From Diphasiastrum complanatum (Eukaryota > Streptophyta > Lycopodiopsida > Lycopodiales > Lycopodiaceae): 64,000 nt of DNA. Where the stretch lies: the NCBI GenBank assembly GCA_029204225.1, contig CM055114.1:11285634-11349633 (forward strand), in the 5' to 3' direction. Positions 47,653 through 58,566 of the stretch are shown here, one piece after another. Each line of letters starts with the position of its first letter. Position 1 is the stretch's first letter. The position numbers and the translations under genes were made by a program. The notes under the pieces were generated by a model. That model made no database searches, had not been told where the DNA came from, and saw nothing but the letters and a program-made list of their open reading frames with translations.

Positions 47653-47665
47653 GGCTCTGATACCA
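47653..47665 (-). other. primer-binding-site-like sequence, minus strand
   Basis: The minus strand reads TGGTATCAGAGCC, preceded by CTTGTGATAAT. It suggests that another LTR ends at about 47666-47675 and extends right on the minus strand, but no second LTR or gag confirms it. Confidence 0.45.
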
Positions 47666-48099
47666 ATTATCACAAGATCCTCTCTCCAAGCTCGTTGAAC
47701 CTAGAAGGTCGGTGGAAGAATAATCCTCCCAATCGTAGGCACCCGCTCTTTGAGTCTTCTACTTCCTATCCATTGCATCCAACAGTCGGTGATCAGTCCA
47801 TATGGCATGCTCTTCGTGACCCATGAATACCGAGTGACTAATAGGGTACCAACCCATGCCTGCCATGAACCTGTGACCCACTTTGTCACCTCAACTACCT
47901 GCTGGCTAGTATCCCGTCATTGATGGCTAGGATCCTGATGGTCATGATTCTCCACATCTCTGACAGCTTGTCAATCGGTCGCATCAGGTCACGACTTGTG
48001 ACGTAATTCTCCTACCTTGGGCCATGTATCCCCTCTGGTTATTGGCCTTCACGAATCCCTGTCCTCAGGCCCCTCTGGTAATCAGCTATGCTGACGTCA

Positions 48100-48540
48100 T
48101 ATTAGAGCCAGACTGGGCTCTGAACGAACTAAGTAACTGGTCGGAGAAAAGTGACAAGCAAGTTATGGAGCAAGCAGGTTTTTGTCGTAAACATTCCACC
48201 ATTGATCATTTGGTGATGTTGAGGGCAGTAATTGATGACAGTCGCAAACAAAAGCAAAATTTGTACTGTTGTTTTGTAAAGTGTCAATGTAAAGTGTTTG
48301 ATACGGTGCCAAGGCAAAAGCTTTGGGCACAAATGGAGGAATTGGGAATCCCCTGTGAGTTGTGGCACACTATAGCGTTAATTTACCATTGGGTGGTTGC
48401 CCAAGTTCACAATACATGTGGATTTACAGATGAGATTTTCAGCAACGTTGGGTTTAAATAGGGCTGGCCAACACATTACAAAGTTTGCAGCAACATTTAC
48501 AGGCTCCCCAAATCTTTTCTTCCAACTTTGGCCTTTTTGT
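48100..48540 (+). pseudogene. LINE (non-LTR) reverse transcriptase fragment
   Basis: The frame at 48024-48461 contains EQAGFCRKHSTIDHLVMLRA, FVKCQCKVFDTVPRQKLWAQ and MEELGIPCELWHTIALIYHW. This matches the LINE RT order QAGFR..ST.DHL, FVDF.KAFDTV, LGIP. The catalytic Asp of motif A (FVDF) reads FVKC, so it is lost. TAG at 48462 stands in the expected GFKQGCP. The rest degrades at about 48540, where a copia remnant on the other strand begins. Confidence 0.78.
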
Positions 48541-49850
48541 TAACGAAATGTAAGTCGCCGTTATAACCGCTTCAGCCCAAAACTTGTGAGGTAGGCCCTT
48601 TGCCTTGAGCATGCATCGAGCCATCTCCATGATAGTGCGATTCTTTCTTTCGGCAACACCATTTTGTTGAGGTGTGTAAGGGGTTGTCATTTGATAATGG
48701 ATACCTTTGCTTTGAAAATAAGTACCGAACGTATTCTTTATATATTCCCCTCCTCAGTCGGTACGTAAGATCTTCAAAGAGTGCCCAAACTGGTTTTCTA
48801 TCATTGCTAGAAAATCCTTGAAGCGTTGAAAAACTTCAGATTTTGCCTTCATAGGATAAATCCATGTAAATCTTGAAAGGTCATCAATAAAAGTAACAAA
48901 GTACTTACACCTTCCAATCAATTTGGTCCTCATTGGACCACATACATCACTATGAACCAAATCAAATTTGCCATCAACTCTAATAGTTTTATCAATTGGG
49001 AAAGCTTGCCTTTGAAATTTTCCAAGTATGCATCCTTCGCATACATGTCCTTCGGGATGCTCAATATTAGGAATGTCTTCAACCATATTGAATCTCTTCA
49101 GCATCTTCAAGCTAGCAAAGTTGAGATGTCCAAACCTAGCATTCCATAATTCAGCCAACTCCAAAGGATGTGAACTTGATGCAACAAGACAATATGATGA
49201 AGCTCTTCGCTCATAGGTATCCATAAGGAACAATCCACCACGTAATGTTCCCGAAGCAATGATCATAAGAGATCTCTTTGGGTCTTTGATAAGACATTTG
49301 TCTTCTTTGAATTCCACAACCAATCCTTGGTTCATGATTGTAGACACCGAAATGAGATTCTTTTCTATTTTTGGAACATAAAGTACATTACGAATGTACT
49401 TCTCCTCACCATTGGGTAAGATAATGGGGATCACTCCAATACCTTTGATAGGATAAGAGGTGTTATCAACACCTTGAACTTTGCTTCCATCATGCACTTT
49501 TACAAGCTTTGTGAAGACTTCTTTGTGATAAGTCGTATGTCGTGTGGCACCGCTATCAATCACCCAATCAATAGATGAAAAAACAGCAACTTGTAAAGCT
49601 GAAAATGAGTTGCTTTCTGCTGAAAAACCAGCAAGATTTGAAGTGGCAGAAATCTCGTCTTGAGAAGAGATGAGATTATTAGTGACAAAAACATAATCAT
49701 TATTGAAAAGATTATCCTCCTTTCCAAATCGTTGTTCCAAAGTAATGATTGCGGTACTCGTATCGTTACCTTTCTCTTTTTCCTTTTCAAGCCTTTTCCT
49801 ACATTCTTTGATGTGATGCCCAAACTTCTTGCAATAGTGGCACTTACCCT
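48541..49850 (-). pseudogene. copia zinc knuckle, protease and integrase
   Basis: After the CCHC knuckle the frame 49740-48754 gives protease VIDSGATRHTTYH (active D-S-G), then FGHLNFASLKMLKRF, the zinc pair CEGCILGK, and the integrase core: DLVHSDVCGPM (first Asp), FVTFIDDLSRFTWIYPMKAK and ILRTD (second Asp). TGA at 48754 replaces the expected Gly of DxGGEY. The frame continues to 48541 with TTPYTPQQNGVAERKNRTIM (catalytic Glu) and FWAEAVITATYI. All three catalytic acids are visible, but the frame is cut by the stop and the RT is gone. Confidence 0.85.
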
Positions 49851-49879
49851 TCTTCTTGGAGCCTTAATCTTGAGCTTCC

Positions 49880-50617
49880 TTAGATTTTTTTATCATCTTT
49901 GGAAGTTTTGAAAGAAGGCTTCCCTTTCCACTTGCCTTTGCCTTTGCCTTTTGCAAAGAAAGCTTGATCTTCTTGTTCACCAAAGTTGATCCTTGTTTGC
50001 TCTTCTTGAAGAAGTAAGCCAACAAGTTTGTCGAAGGAGATTTGCTGTCCCCTAAGAGAAATGCTCAATGATGACACAAATGGAAGGTAAGAATCAGGAA
50101 GAGAGTTGAGAGTAATAGATACAAATTGTGAGTTCTCAATCACCTCATCAATACTAAGAAGCTCCTCTTGAAGATCCTTGATCTTCGTCAAGTGGTTTGT
50201 AAGCAAATCACCTTCTTGCGTCTTCAAGATAGAAAGTTGATTTCGAAGATATACCACTTTTGCTGCATTTTTTACTTGAAACATCTTGGCAAGAGTCTCC
50301 CAAGCACTTTTGGAAGTCTTGCATGATCTAATATGAGGAAGGATAGATCTCTTCACTGATAATGCAATGACGGAATGTGCTTGTGCATCTCGTCGACCAC
50401 TTCTTTTGCTCATCGAAAGACACCTCCGTAGATGATGAAGTATTGATGGTGTAATAGGTGCCAAGGTAGACGGCCTCTCTTCGTCACCATTAACTACTTC
50501 CCACAAACCTTTAGCAATTAGAAGGTTCTTTATCATGTAGCACCACAAGGAATAGTTTGTGCCATCCAGCCTATCTTCATTAAATAAAGAACCAATAGAC
50601 TTCGATTCTTTGGCCAT
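49880..50617 (-). pseudogene. copia gag, 245 codons, shifted at its 3' end
   Basis: It starts MAKESKSIGSLFNEDRLDGT, followed by NYSLWCYMIKNLLIAKGLWE, the conserved copia gag N-terminus. The middle reads SAWETLAKMFQVKNAAKVVY and TIKDLQEEL-type helices, then the basic KGKGKGKWKGK stretch. It ends at DDKKI-stop because of a shift in an A7 tract (about 49893-49899). In the other frame the CCHC knuckle CHYCKKFGHHIKEC follows at about 49845-49804. This is one of the better-preserved gag frames here. Confidence 0.85.
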
Positions 50618-51127
50618 AACACAAAATCAGCTTGTAGTAGATAGGAAATAGACTTTCCAAGACAAAATCTACTCAAAGGGCAGCAACCTCAAAGCTGAAA
50701 TTATGAGCACAATAGGTGGCTGATTTCTGCACAAAAAACAGAATGCTCACAAATAGGTAGACTTCTAATGAAGCCAAAACCAAAACCAGAAATTTGTAGC
50801 TAAAAAGAGTGCACACTATGTGCTCCAAAACACATGTATCTTCATTTGTAGATGGGTGCCCTCCTACAAAGAAGTAAATCTGAAATTTTCAGCATGTAAT
50901 TGAGTCAAAATCACATGCAATTGGTTTGAGCATGGGCGCCCTACTGCTAGCTCTCAAATAGGTGAAGGTGCCCTTCAATTTCCTGCAATTTCCTGCAAAA
51001 AAGTTATAAGAAGATGAACAGATTCTTCTCCTGCAAAAATCAGCATCTTGATGATTTTCTGCAACCAAAAAAGGAAGAAGATATTTTTGTATTGGGCGCC
51101 CTCCTGCAAGCAATATGATCACCTAAA

Positions 51128-51140
51128 GGCTCTGATACCA
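51128..51140 (-). other. primer binding site, initiator tRNA-Met type
   Basis: The minus strand reads TGGTATCAGAGCC directly after CCTACA. Confidence 0.75.
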
Positions 51141-51854
51141 TGTAGGAAATAAAAGCCTAAGGATTCAGAATCTTAACTATTCAAGTGTGCAATCAGTCAT
51201 AGCCACGTCCCTACTGATACTATGCTGCCTCCTCTCCTCATGTTCCATACCTGGCTTGTATCTGTGACATCTTGCACTACAACAAAGAGGTGGTGTCACT
51301 GTGGGATGTACCAAAACAGTAATGCAAAATAAAAAAGAAAGTATACATACTCTACCCATCAAAAAGCTGCCTTTGGAAGGGATTGTCTTTTATGTTCGTG
51401 AGAGATTGAATACAATTTGCTTGTTATTAAGTTCATCAGTGCTGGCAGAGAGACAAGCACTCATGTTTATGCAATGTTCAAAATATGTGGAATTCTCTTT
51501 GCAAACATTGGAATTTTTCTTTGTCACTTAAAGCCTGTTCTCCGTTCTTGCTTTTATGCAATATGGAAACCTGCTCTTGGTTCTGACTTTTATGCAGCAT
51601 GGAGAGCCTTTTTCATACAGAGAAATTGTCAGTTTGTACTTCCAGTCATTATATGCAGCAGTACAACATGGGGATTTTATCATTTCTAATTTGTTATCTA
51701 CATGATCAAGATTAAGGACCTTGGGTGAAAGATGGAAGTGAAGAAGACATGGTTGTCTGCTATATACTTTCCAGTTAGACTGTTGATGTGAGCATGCTAG
51801 GTTGAGTTTAAGTTCGCATGGTTATTGACTTCTCTCTAATTTGACTTCCTCCAG

Positions 51855-51938
51855 GTGGAGGATTTCAAGAAGTCGGATCCATGTATGGTTTTTGATGGTG
51901 TAAAATGGGTTGAGCCAAGTTATGCTATTCCAGCTTAA
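51855..51938 (+). CDS. LITAF-domain protein, exon 3
   Basis: The acceptor TGACTTCCTCCAG ends at 51854. The exon encodes VEDFKKSDPCMVFDGVKW and VEPSYAIPA, then TAA at 51936. The plant LITAF tail has the same plan (DFEKSDPC...PSFALPA), and the phase fits exon 2 exactly. Sequence after 51938 is presumably 3' UTR; no single polyadenylation signal stood out. Confidence 0.87.
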   Translation: MEDFKKSDPCMVFDGVKWVEPSYAIPA

Positions 51939-54028
51939 TATGAGTTTCTTCTGTACTTCACTAGCACACAGAGGTGCATCCTGGGTAACAGGTAGCATAC
52001 AAGAGAATTCAACATGAAGCATGCAAATGTCTCTACAGAAATTGACTTGTGGTCTTCAACTTCATATTGGAACGCTAGTTACAACGAGCTACCAGATTAT
52101 CTGTTGTATAAACCTGTGTTGCACTGTCCTTTGAAATGCTCTTCAAATAACCTTTATGGTTGTTTCATCAAATAAGGTAAATATAAAAAGTCACGCTTTT
52201 GAGGAATTCCACTGCACAGCAAAGATATTTATGATCAATCAACAAAACTCGATCTTGTGAAAGTATATGAGCAAAGGCTGGCTATATGCATGTAATAACA
52301 CCATAAGCATAGTAAAATTATTTTATCTGCATTTGTACGTATCAGTTTGCTGTAGGGATTTTGTTGTTAACCGGGCCTTATGTGCTTTCTAAATGGAAAC
52401 TGAAACTCTTTTTAGCTATCCGTCATAACAAGCACCAGCTGACAAGTACAAGTGCTATCGTATTTTTTTTTGTCAAAGTTCACAGATGTTGTTGCACGAG
52501 AATTTTGCCAAACTGATCACTTTTCCAGGTTCTGCAACAATTTGCATTACATTTTTAACTTAAATTTGACAGCTTTTTTCAGGGCAGCAGATATTATCAT
52601 CATTCAGTCGGTTGTGATAATATCAAGAATTTTTTTTTGTTTGACCTTTGACTCCCAATCATAGACCGTAGCAGAGATGATTTGTTCCTTTCTCAAGTGG
52701 ATGTTTTCAAAGATAATATGAACGTTTGCACTGGTCACATTATAAGCAGCTTTTGTGAGTTACAGGATGCTCCAAATCAAATTGGAAGGATCAGGAAATG
52801 CTTCTATACCAGAATCTGCTTCACACATTTTTTATGATAGATGCTGAGTAATGTGAAAGCTTTGGTAGAATTGGTTGTTGCACAAAGCAACTTTTCAACA
52901 GATCAATTTGTGGTTTTGATTTAACAAATGTCATACATAAATAACCGTGTTATTCAACATGTCTACCCTTCTTTGAATATAGGACTTTTAAGGTCCTTAA
53001 AAGCCACGATTCTTCTGTTGGTCCATGCCGAATTCTACTTCATGTGAAAAATCGGACGATTGTAATAGCCATCTGCTGTTGTTCATTCACATAATATTGA
53101 AAATCACCAAGCAGATTTTGAGCTGAAAAACAATATGCCACATATTTAATAACTCACTGTCACGCCATTTGTCCAATATGTTAATGTGACACAGTTGGCA
53201 AAGTTCAATCCCACTCCACCGATGTAAAAATCTTATCCAACTCAACTTTCTGGCTTTGACTTAAATTTTAAATTTTGAACTTAGGATTTGCAAGGTAATT
53301 AAAAGATTTTTTACAGACTAATAACCTTTTAATATTGGAGGTTTAAAACCATTGTCTTAAGCCTTATTCCTATGGAAATACCTAGGGAACTTGAATGAGT
53401 AGAGCATTACGTTTTGAGGCAAGAAATTGGTGCTTACATAATGGAAAACATCCAAGGTAGGGGCTCTCTGGGCCTGATGTGTGTTAAGCCCATGCCATGA
53501 AGCTTTACGCTAAATTTAAATCATGAAATATTCTTCATCCAATCAAACTAATTTTTTATAATAATTTCAAATTGAGGAGGAACAGAAGGGTTGTAAATCC
53601 CCTACCATGGAACTTTACGCCATACATAGATTATGAATTATTCTTCATTTGATCAAATTATGAATTTTGAAGGTTAGTTTATGAAAGAAGATCAAATGCA
53701 TTTTTAAAAATGAATTTGCTACACACACTTACACTTCACACTAACAGTCGCACATGGCTTTCACACAAGGCCACATCAAGAGATTAAATGCATGTAAAAA
53801 AAAAGGGACTCCATGTCCCTTGCCCCCACTTAGCTTTCGTAGATGTCCGCTTCTTGGAGGTAATGCAAGTGGCACAAATTTAAATATAGGTAATAAAACC
53901 ATGGTGTTCATTTAACATGGCCAATTTGCCTAGCAAAGTGCATATACATATTAGAGGGGACATAGGACCTATCATAAAATACCATAGATTTTTGGCCCTC
54001 TCCACTTAACCCCCTCAATGTGAAACCA
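51939..54028 (+). other. 3' flank of the LITAF gene, no further gene recognised
   Basis: The first few hundred bases are presumably 3' UTR. The rest has short frames and no element ends. CATGAAGCTTTACGC (about 53497) and CATGGAACTTTACGCC (about 53606) start a diverged 100-bp duplication. Confidence 0.45.
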
Positions 54029-54183
54029 CCCGCAATTAAGCTTCATTGGTTTCAAGCCACCTAGGGGCTTGTTGAAACCATGAACGAAAATTTGCCACAT
54101 GTTAGAAAAGAACATGTCATATAGGATTAGAGAATTAGCACCAACTTGGGGCTTGTTGCAACCAATGAAGCTTAATTGCATGT
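54029..54183. repeat. short inverted repeat
   Basis: GCAATTAAGCTTCATTGGTT near 54030 is the reverse complement of AACCAATGAAGCTTAATTGC near 54160, with GGGCTTGTTG words alongside. Arms are about 27 bp and the spacer is about 100 bp; it may be a MITE remnant. Confidence 0.7.
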
Positions 54184-55044
54184 GGACAAGTTGAAAACCC
54201 ACTTGAATGGAATTTTGCCATGTGTTTGAAAAGCATGTGTGAAAGAGGACAAAAGTTTTTGATATTTTGCACGAGTGAACCACCAACCGACCCACTAAGA
54301 ATTCTTAGGCAACATGCTCATGTTAAAAACTTGAGAAATTTTCATATCAATAGGGTAGTTTCAAATTTGGAAAATTTATTATGGGTTAAAAACACTAAAT
54401 TTACCACCTGGCATGTTATGAGGCCATTGACTTATTAAGCTAGGCAGATAACATGTTATGAGCCTTACGACTCGTTGAGCCAGTTATGTGTCAAAATTTG
54501 AAAGGCTTTAGTGCAATGTTCGAGAAACCTCTTTGGAGCTATCCTACATTTTCCTATACCTAGGTTCATGTATTGGTATTTTTTTAATTAATGCTAGTAG
54601 AATCTTGGAATTTATGGAACACAGCCTCATGAATCCTATAGAAAAAAAAGGTGCAAGCTACAAAACTATGAAAAATATTTGTTTGTCATTTAATTTCCTG
54701 CACTAATTTTTACATGTCCTCCACCTAAGAATAGGACATCCAATTAAAAACTTGTCATTAAACTTAAAGCTGAACTATCATAATTTAACCAGCTAAAGAT
54801 ATCATGTAACCAATTTGAACATAAGCTTTTCTAAACGAAACAATACAAAATGATTCAAATGAACAACCAAATTTTTTTTTGGCAATCTCTCATCTTTCCA
54901 TCTATGCTAATTTTCTACCAATAAAGCCTAATCATAGCAACTTGTTGCAATTGTAGCTTGACATTTACATTGTGAAGGTCAATTATTACACGCTTCCCAT
55001 CGAAGTGCTTGGGCTTGACCGGATTCAAAGCCGGCTCCTCTTAT

Positions 55045-55452
55045 TTTTAGCACCCTGACGGGTGCTGGCACGCGTCAGAGTGGGCCAGGCAGGGAATTTT
55101 TTTTTTTTCTTTGAACTGGTTGCCCTGGTGCCACATGTCGGGCACCAGGGTTTATCCCATAAGCAAATCTCTGAGATAAACCAGTACCTATATATAACTG
55201 AACCCACCTGCTTACTCACATGTGTGCAGGTGGGTGTGAAGCTGCCCAGTGCCACCTGCCCGGTTCTCGGCGCCACCTGGGCGCTGCCTACCCAGCGCCA
55301 CCCACCTGGCGCTGGCACCCACCCTGGTGCCACGGGCGCTGCCCGGCGCCACTTGGGCGCTGCTTGCCACCTGGCGCGCCCACCACGAAGCCCGCCTGCA
55401 CCTTTTTGGCTAGCCCCTGGCTGGCTCACCCTAGCGCGTCAGGGTGCTAAAA
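55045..55452. mobile_element. GC-rich TIR element (MITE-like), 408 bp
   Basis: The termini TTTTAGCACCCTGACG (55045-55060) and CGTCAGGGTGCTAAAA (55437-55452) are perfect 16-bp inverted repeats. TTAT flanks both sides (55041-55044, 55453-55456), fitting a 3-4 bp target duplication. The interior is strikingly GC-rich, with many GGCGC, GCGCC and CCACCTGG words, in contrast to the AT-rich surroundings. No convincing protein is encoded; long frames on both strands are by-products of GC content. The superfamily is unclear (TTA would fit PIF/Harbinger). Confidence 0.82.
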
Positions 55453-55456
55453 TTAT

Positions 55457-56933
55457 GTGGAACCATTCAAAGCCTTATCCAAATGATAATACTAATAAAA
55501 ATTAGTGCAAGATTATTATAAAAAGGTTGACACACAATGGAAACTACAATCAAAACACATCAAATGCACAAGATAAAATATAAATTTCAAAACTACTACA
55601 TTATTTAGAGGCAAAAAGATTAGAGAATGGAGGAACACATGATGGTGGATAAAATGCGCAATATGCTAGCCAAAGTGAACGTGATAACAAATTGCAGTGC
55701 TCATATAACATCGACATGCATTGGAAACTACAATTAAAACACATCAACTGCACAGATAGAATATGAATTTCAAGACTGCAAAATTAATTAGAGGCAAAAA
55801 GATCCGAGAATGCAGGGCATTGACAATCTTGGAAGGAATTATGAACTTTTGATGGCCAATAGAATTTTGATGCAAAAGAAACAGTTAAACAAGCACTACA
55901 AGGCTCAAAATGAGGTATATAAAAAAGATTATGTTCAATACCATAAATTTCACCACATAGAATACATAATCAAATTGCATAGTAGCACTGCATTACATGA
56001 CAAGGAAAACAAAGTGAATTAGAGAGGCAACTCCATGCATAATAAACATTTTTTATAACTTGATGTGTGTGCGCATCACTCTACAATAGATCTTTTTCAA
56101 ACTTATGCTTGGGGAATAAAAACACTCATAAAGTACACCAAAGGTCTCAACATTAAGGCATCCAAAGAATTGAAACAATCGTATTCTAGTTTCCATTATT
56201 ATCAGCTCCAAAACTAAATCAACTCCAATATAAAATTCAATATAAAATTCCATATAAAGCCCCAATTCTAGCACAAAATTCAAAAGATAACAAATTCACA
56301 AACTACACATTATTTATCAGTAAATGCATCATTAAGAGTTATAAACAATACATTCAAAGGTATCAACATATGTAGATTCAAGACAATAGAGTGATACTTG
56401 TAGTTATGTGAATCCTTCAATAGCTAATGAAAAAAGTGTGCATCATAAACTAAAGCCCTACTTGAAGATGATCAACTTGCTAGATTGTTTTCTCTTAGTG
56501 TATTTGATTACATCTTAATATTTTTCACTTGTTTGAGCAACATTTTTAGTGTTGGAAATCGACCAGTGGAAGATCTCTCGGTGCGTGCACAACGTCTACC
56601 AGTAAAGGTTCCGTAGGCGAAAACAAAACAAATGCGCTTTGCGAAAGCGTTATCAGTTTAAGAGCTAGAGCTTATGATCAACACAAATTATCAACCATAT
56701 GAGTATCTTAATCTACGAACAATTTATCCGCATGGCATAAATCAGTGAATTAGAACCGAATGATAATACATTGGAAAAAGTACGACATGATTCAAATTGC
56801 TGGAATAGAAATTATATAATCACAGATAGTACAAGTCCGAATGTAGATACAAGGCACGTTCTTCTTGAAACAATACTATGATATAATAGAGAGGAAGAAC
56901 GAATAATTGCGTTCTTGCTAATCATCTGATCAC

Positions 56934-56936
<3 letters not shown>
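55457..56936. other. non-coding, no gene recognised
   Basis: This AT-rich stretch has a diverged direct duplication: CATTGGAAACTACAATTAAA at about 55717 resembles 55536, and GAGGCAAAAAGAT appears at about 55608 and 55791. The duplication unit is about 180 bp. Confidence 0.5.

Positions 56937-56964
<28 letters not shown>
56937..56964. repeat. (AT)n microsatellite, left border of the GC-rich cassette
   Basis: Fourteen AT dinucleotides, directly followed by CATAG of the cassette. Confidence 0.9.
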
Positions 56965-57204
56965 CATAGTGGCACGTAGTACCGCCATTATGGTACCGCG
57001 GTACCATAATGGTGGTACCGCAGTACCATAATGGTGGTACCGCGGTTATGGTGTCGCCCTCAGACCAGTGGTACCAGGGCGGCACCACAAAAATAATATT
57101 TTTTATTATTTAAAAAAAAAAAACTCTTTTAACAGGATAAAACTAGGTAGAAACTAAGATGTTACTGTACAGGGGGACTGTACTGGGGGCACTGTGGGAT
57201 AGCG

Positions 57205-57435
57205 GACCCAATCGGATTGCGGCATGTGGGGGAGCAATACATGGGGCAGGTACAGTAGCACATGGGCACTGTGGAGGAGCAGACCATGGACCCAATCGGA
57301 GTGCAGCATGTGGGGGAGCAATACATCCGGACAGGTACACCGTCACATGGGCACTGTGGAGGAGCAGACCATGGACCCAATCGCAGTGCAGCATGTGGGG
57401 GATCAGCACATGGGGCAGGTACAGTAGCACATGGG
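57205..57435. repeat. 84-bp tandem repeat, about 2.7 copies
   Basis: GACCCAATCG starts units at 57205, 57289 and 57374. Each contains GCAGCATGTGGGG, GGCAGGTACAGT-type and CACATGGGCACTGTGG words. Confidence 0.88.
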
Positions 57436-57487
57436 ATCATCAACAAAAGCAAATTGGGAAACAGGCTATTGGGTTGAATAAGCACTC

Positions 57488-57665
57488 ACGAGACAGTGAG
57501 AGAGCCAGTGAGAGGGGGTGAGAGGCATTGTGAGAAGCTGTGAGGGAGAGCCAGTGGGAGGCTGTGAGAGAGAGGCATTGTGAGAGGCTGTGTGACAGAC
57601 CGAGTGAGAGGCTGTAAGAGAGCCAGTGAGAGACATTGAGAGGCTGTGAGAGGTTGTGAGGGTCA
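57488..57665. repeat. GAG-rich imperfect repeat
   Basis: Variants of GTGAGAGGCTGTGAGAG, GAGCCAGTGAGAG and GAGGCATTGTGAGAG are repeated. Open frames across it in both strands (Ser/Leu-rich on minus) follow from the repeat. It ends 25 bases before the ATG at 57690. Confidence 0.85.
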
Positions 57666-57689
57666 TTTCGAGCAACAGGGTGTCGTGAG

Positions 57690-58034
57690 ATGGCGGAGGG
57701 CGAAGCCAGGAGGAAGCTCGAGGAAGATGTCCGAAGGCACAACGAATGGCATCGGAAGCAAGAAGCAGACATTGCAGAGATGCTGCGAGAGACTCGGCAG
57801 AGACACCCAGAGCTGCAGATCCCCGCCCCCGCTGTGGCCCCCGCCCCCGCTGTCGAGCTGGATTTGGATGAGCAGATCGGAATGAACTTCACACGACGGC
57901 AGCTCATCATGGTCAGGGAAAGGGCTGCCCGCCGTCGGGCTGACCAGGAGGCAGCTCGGGCTAACCGGGAGGCAGAGCGAGAGCGACAGAACAATGCACC
58001 TGACGAGGGCGAGGAGTCTGTGGAGGATCCGTAG
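57690..58034 (+). CDS. unidentified 114-residue charged coiled-coil protein
   Basis: The ATG at 57690 is in a good plant context (GAGATGGCG), and the frame ends TAG at 58032. Residues 1-45 are a charged helix (MAEGEARRKLEEDVRRHNEW, KQEADIAEMLRETRQRH), 48-62 an Ala/Pro/Val linker, 63-105 a second charged helix (FTRRQLIMVRERAARRRADQ, REAERERQN), and the tail is acidic (DEGEESVEDP). No enzyme motif, signal peptide or membrane segment is seen. It lies inside the AT-flanked cassette, after the tandem repeats, and faces the minus-strand ORF at 58381-58566. It could be a cargo or accessory protein of the cassette, or a captured exon. Confidence 0.5.
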   Translation: MAEGEARRKLEEDVRRHNEWHRKQEADIAEMLRETRQRHPELQIPAPAVAPAPAVELDLDEQIGMNFTRRQLIMVRERAARRRADQEAARANREAERERQNNAPDEGEESVEDP

Positions 58035-58380
58035 AAATGTTTAGCATAGATGGGGTCTAGCCGTATGTGGCTGACTGTTGTTATTTAATGTTCATCAGTA
58101 GATGAGACAGTATTTAGTGTCTGGCATGGTGTAAAGAACAGCCCCAGCCATATGCAGCGGGAATACGTATTGTAGTTTTGATACATCTGTTGAATTAATG
58201 TACGGTGTGTGTTTTGTGCAATGCGTGCCTTGTGTATTGCAATCTGATGTATGTGATTATGAAATGCTATCAGGGGTGTTGTATTTCTGTGTTCTGCATA
58301 TGCTCTCAAACTCTGTACTGAAAACTAATTGAAAACACGCACACACCATTTGAAGTAAAACTGCAAGTAGAACATCACAA

Positions 58381-58566
58381 TTACAAATTGACAAATACAC
58401 ATTGTGCAGTGAATAGAATACGTCCAACACCAGTGAGGGTGGCAACGAACTCTGTCAGAAAATATCGACAACGCACTATCCTTGCACGGAACTTGTTAGA
58501 CTTGTCGGGAACCCGCCTGACAATGTCCACCTCGTCCCACAGATCGGCAAGGTTGGAATGCACCAT
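58381..58566 (-). CDS. unidentified 61-residue ORF
   Basis: The ATG at 58566 is in context CAGAGATGG, with a GC-rich, pyrimidine-rich leader on the minus strand as plant 5' UTRs often have. The protein starts MVHSNLADLWDEVDIVRRVP, followed by DKSNKFRARIVRCRYFLTEF, and ends in a hydrophobic stretch (VGRILFTAQCVFVNL). No family was recognised. It converges on the 114-residue ORF, with 346 bases between the stops. It is short, so chance cannot be excluded. Confidence 0.35.
   Translation of the reverse strand: MVHSNLADLWDEVDIVRRVPDKSNKFRARIVRCRYFLTEFVATLTGVGRILFTAQCVFVNL

Larger units (their letters stand above)
48541..51140 (-). mobile_element. copia remnant, PBS to integrase, 3' truncated
   Basis: On the minus strand, PBS at 51140-51128, a leader of about 510 bases, gag (ATG 50617), protease and integrase follow in order. 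Homology ends near 48545 after the integrase core, where it abuts a LINE fragment. RT and RNase H are missing. The 5' LTR should lie right of 51140 (it ends ...TTTCCTACA on the minus strand), but its outer limit is not clear. Confidence 0.8.
43900..51854 (+). other. intron 2 of the LITAF gene (7955 bp)
   Basis: It is bounded by GTATGT and CTCCAG. It holds GGAACG palindrome clusters, a copia LTR with PBS, a second minus-strand PBS, a LINE RT fragment and a minus-strand copia remnant. Confidence 0.83.

Noticed and set aside
45982-51140. One single copia element bounded by the LTR at 45982 and the minus-strand PBS at 51140
   Set aside because: The two ends are in opposite orientation and the sequences next to the PBS sites differ, so they are two separate copia remnants.
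55025-55505. Protein-coding gene in the GC-rich 55.0-55.5 kb block
   Set aside because: Open frames occur on both strands because stops are rare at high GC; perfect TIRs define a small transposon instead.
57440-57994. 184-codon minus-strand Ser/Leu-rich frame
   Set aside because: It is produced by the GAG-rich repeat and the GC-rich ORF on the opposite strand; the plus-strand ORF has the better start context and composition.
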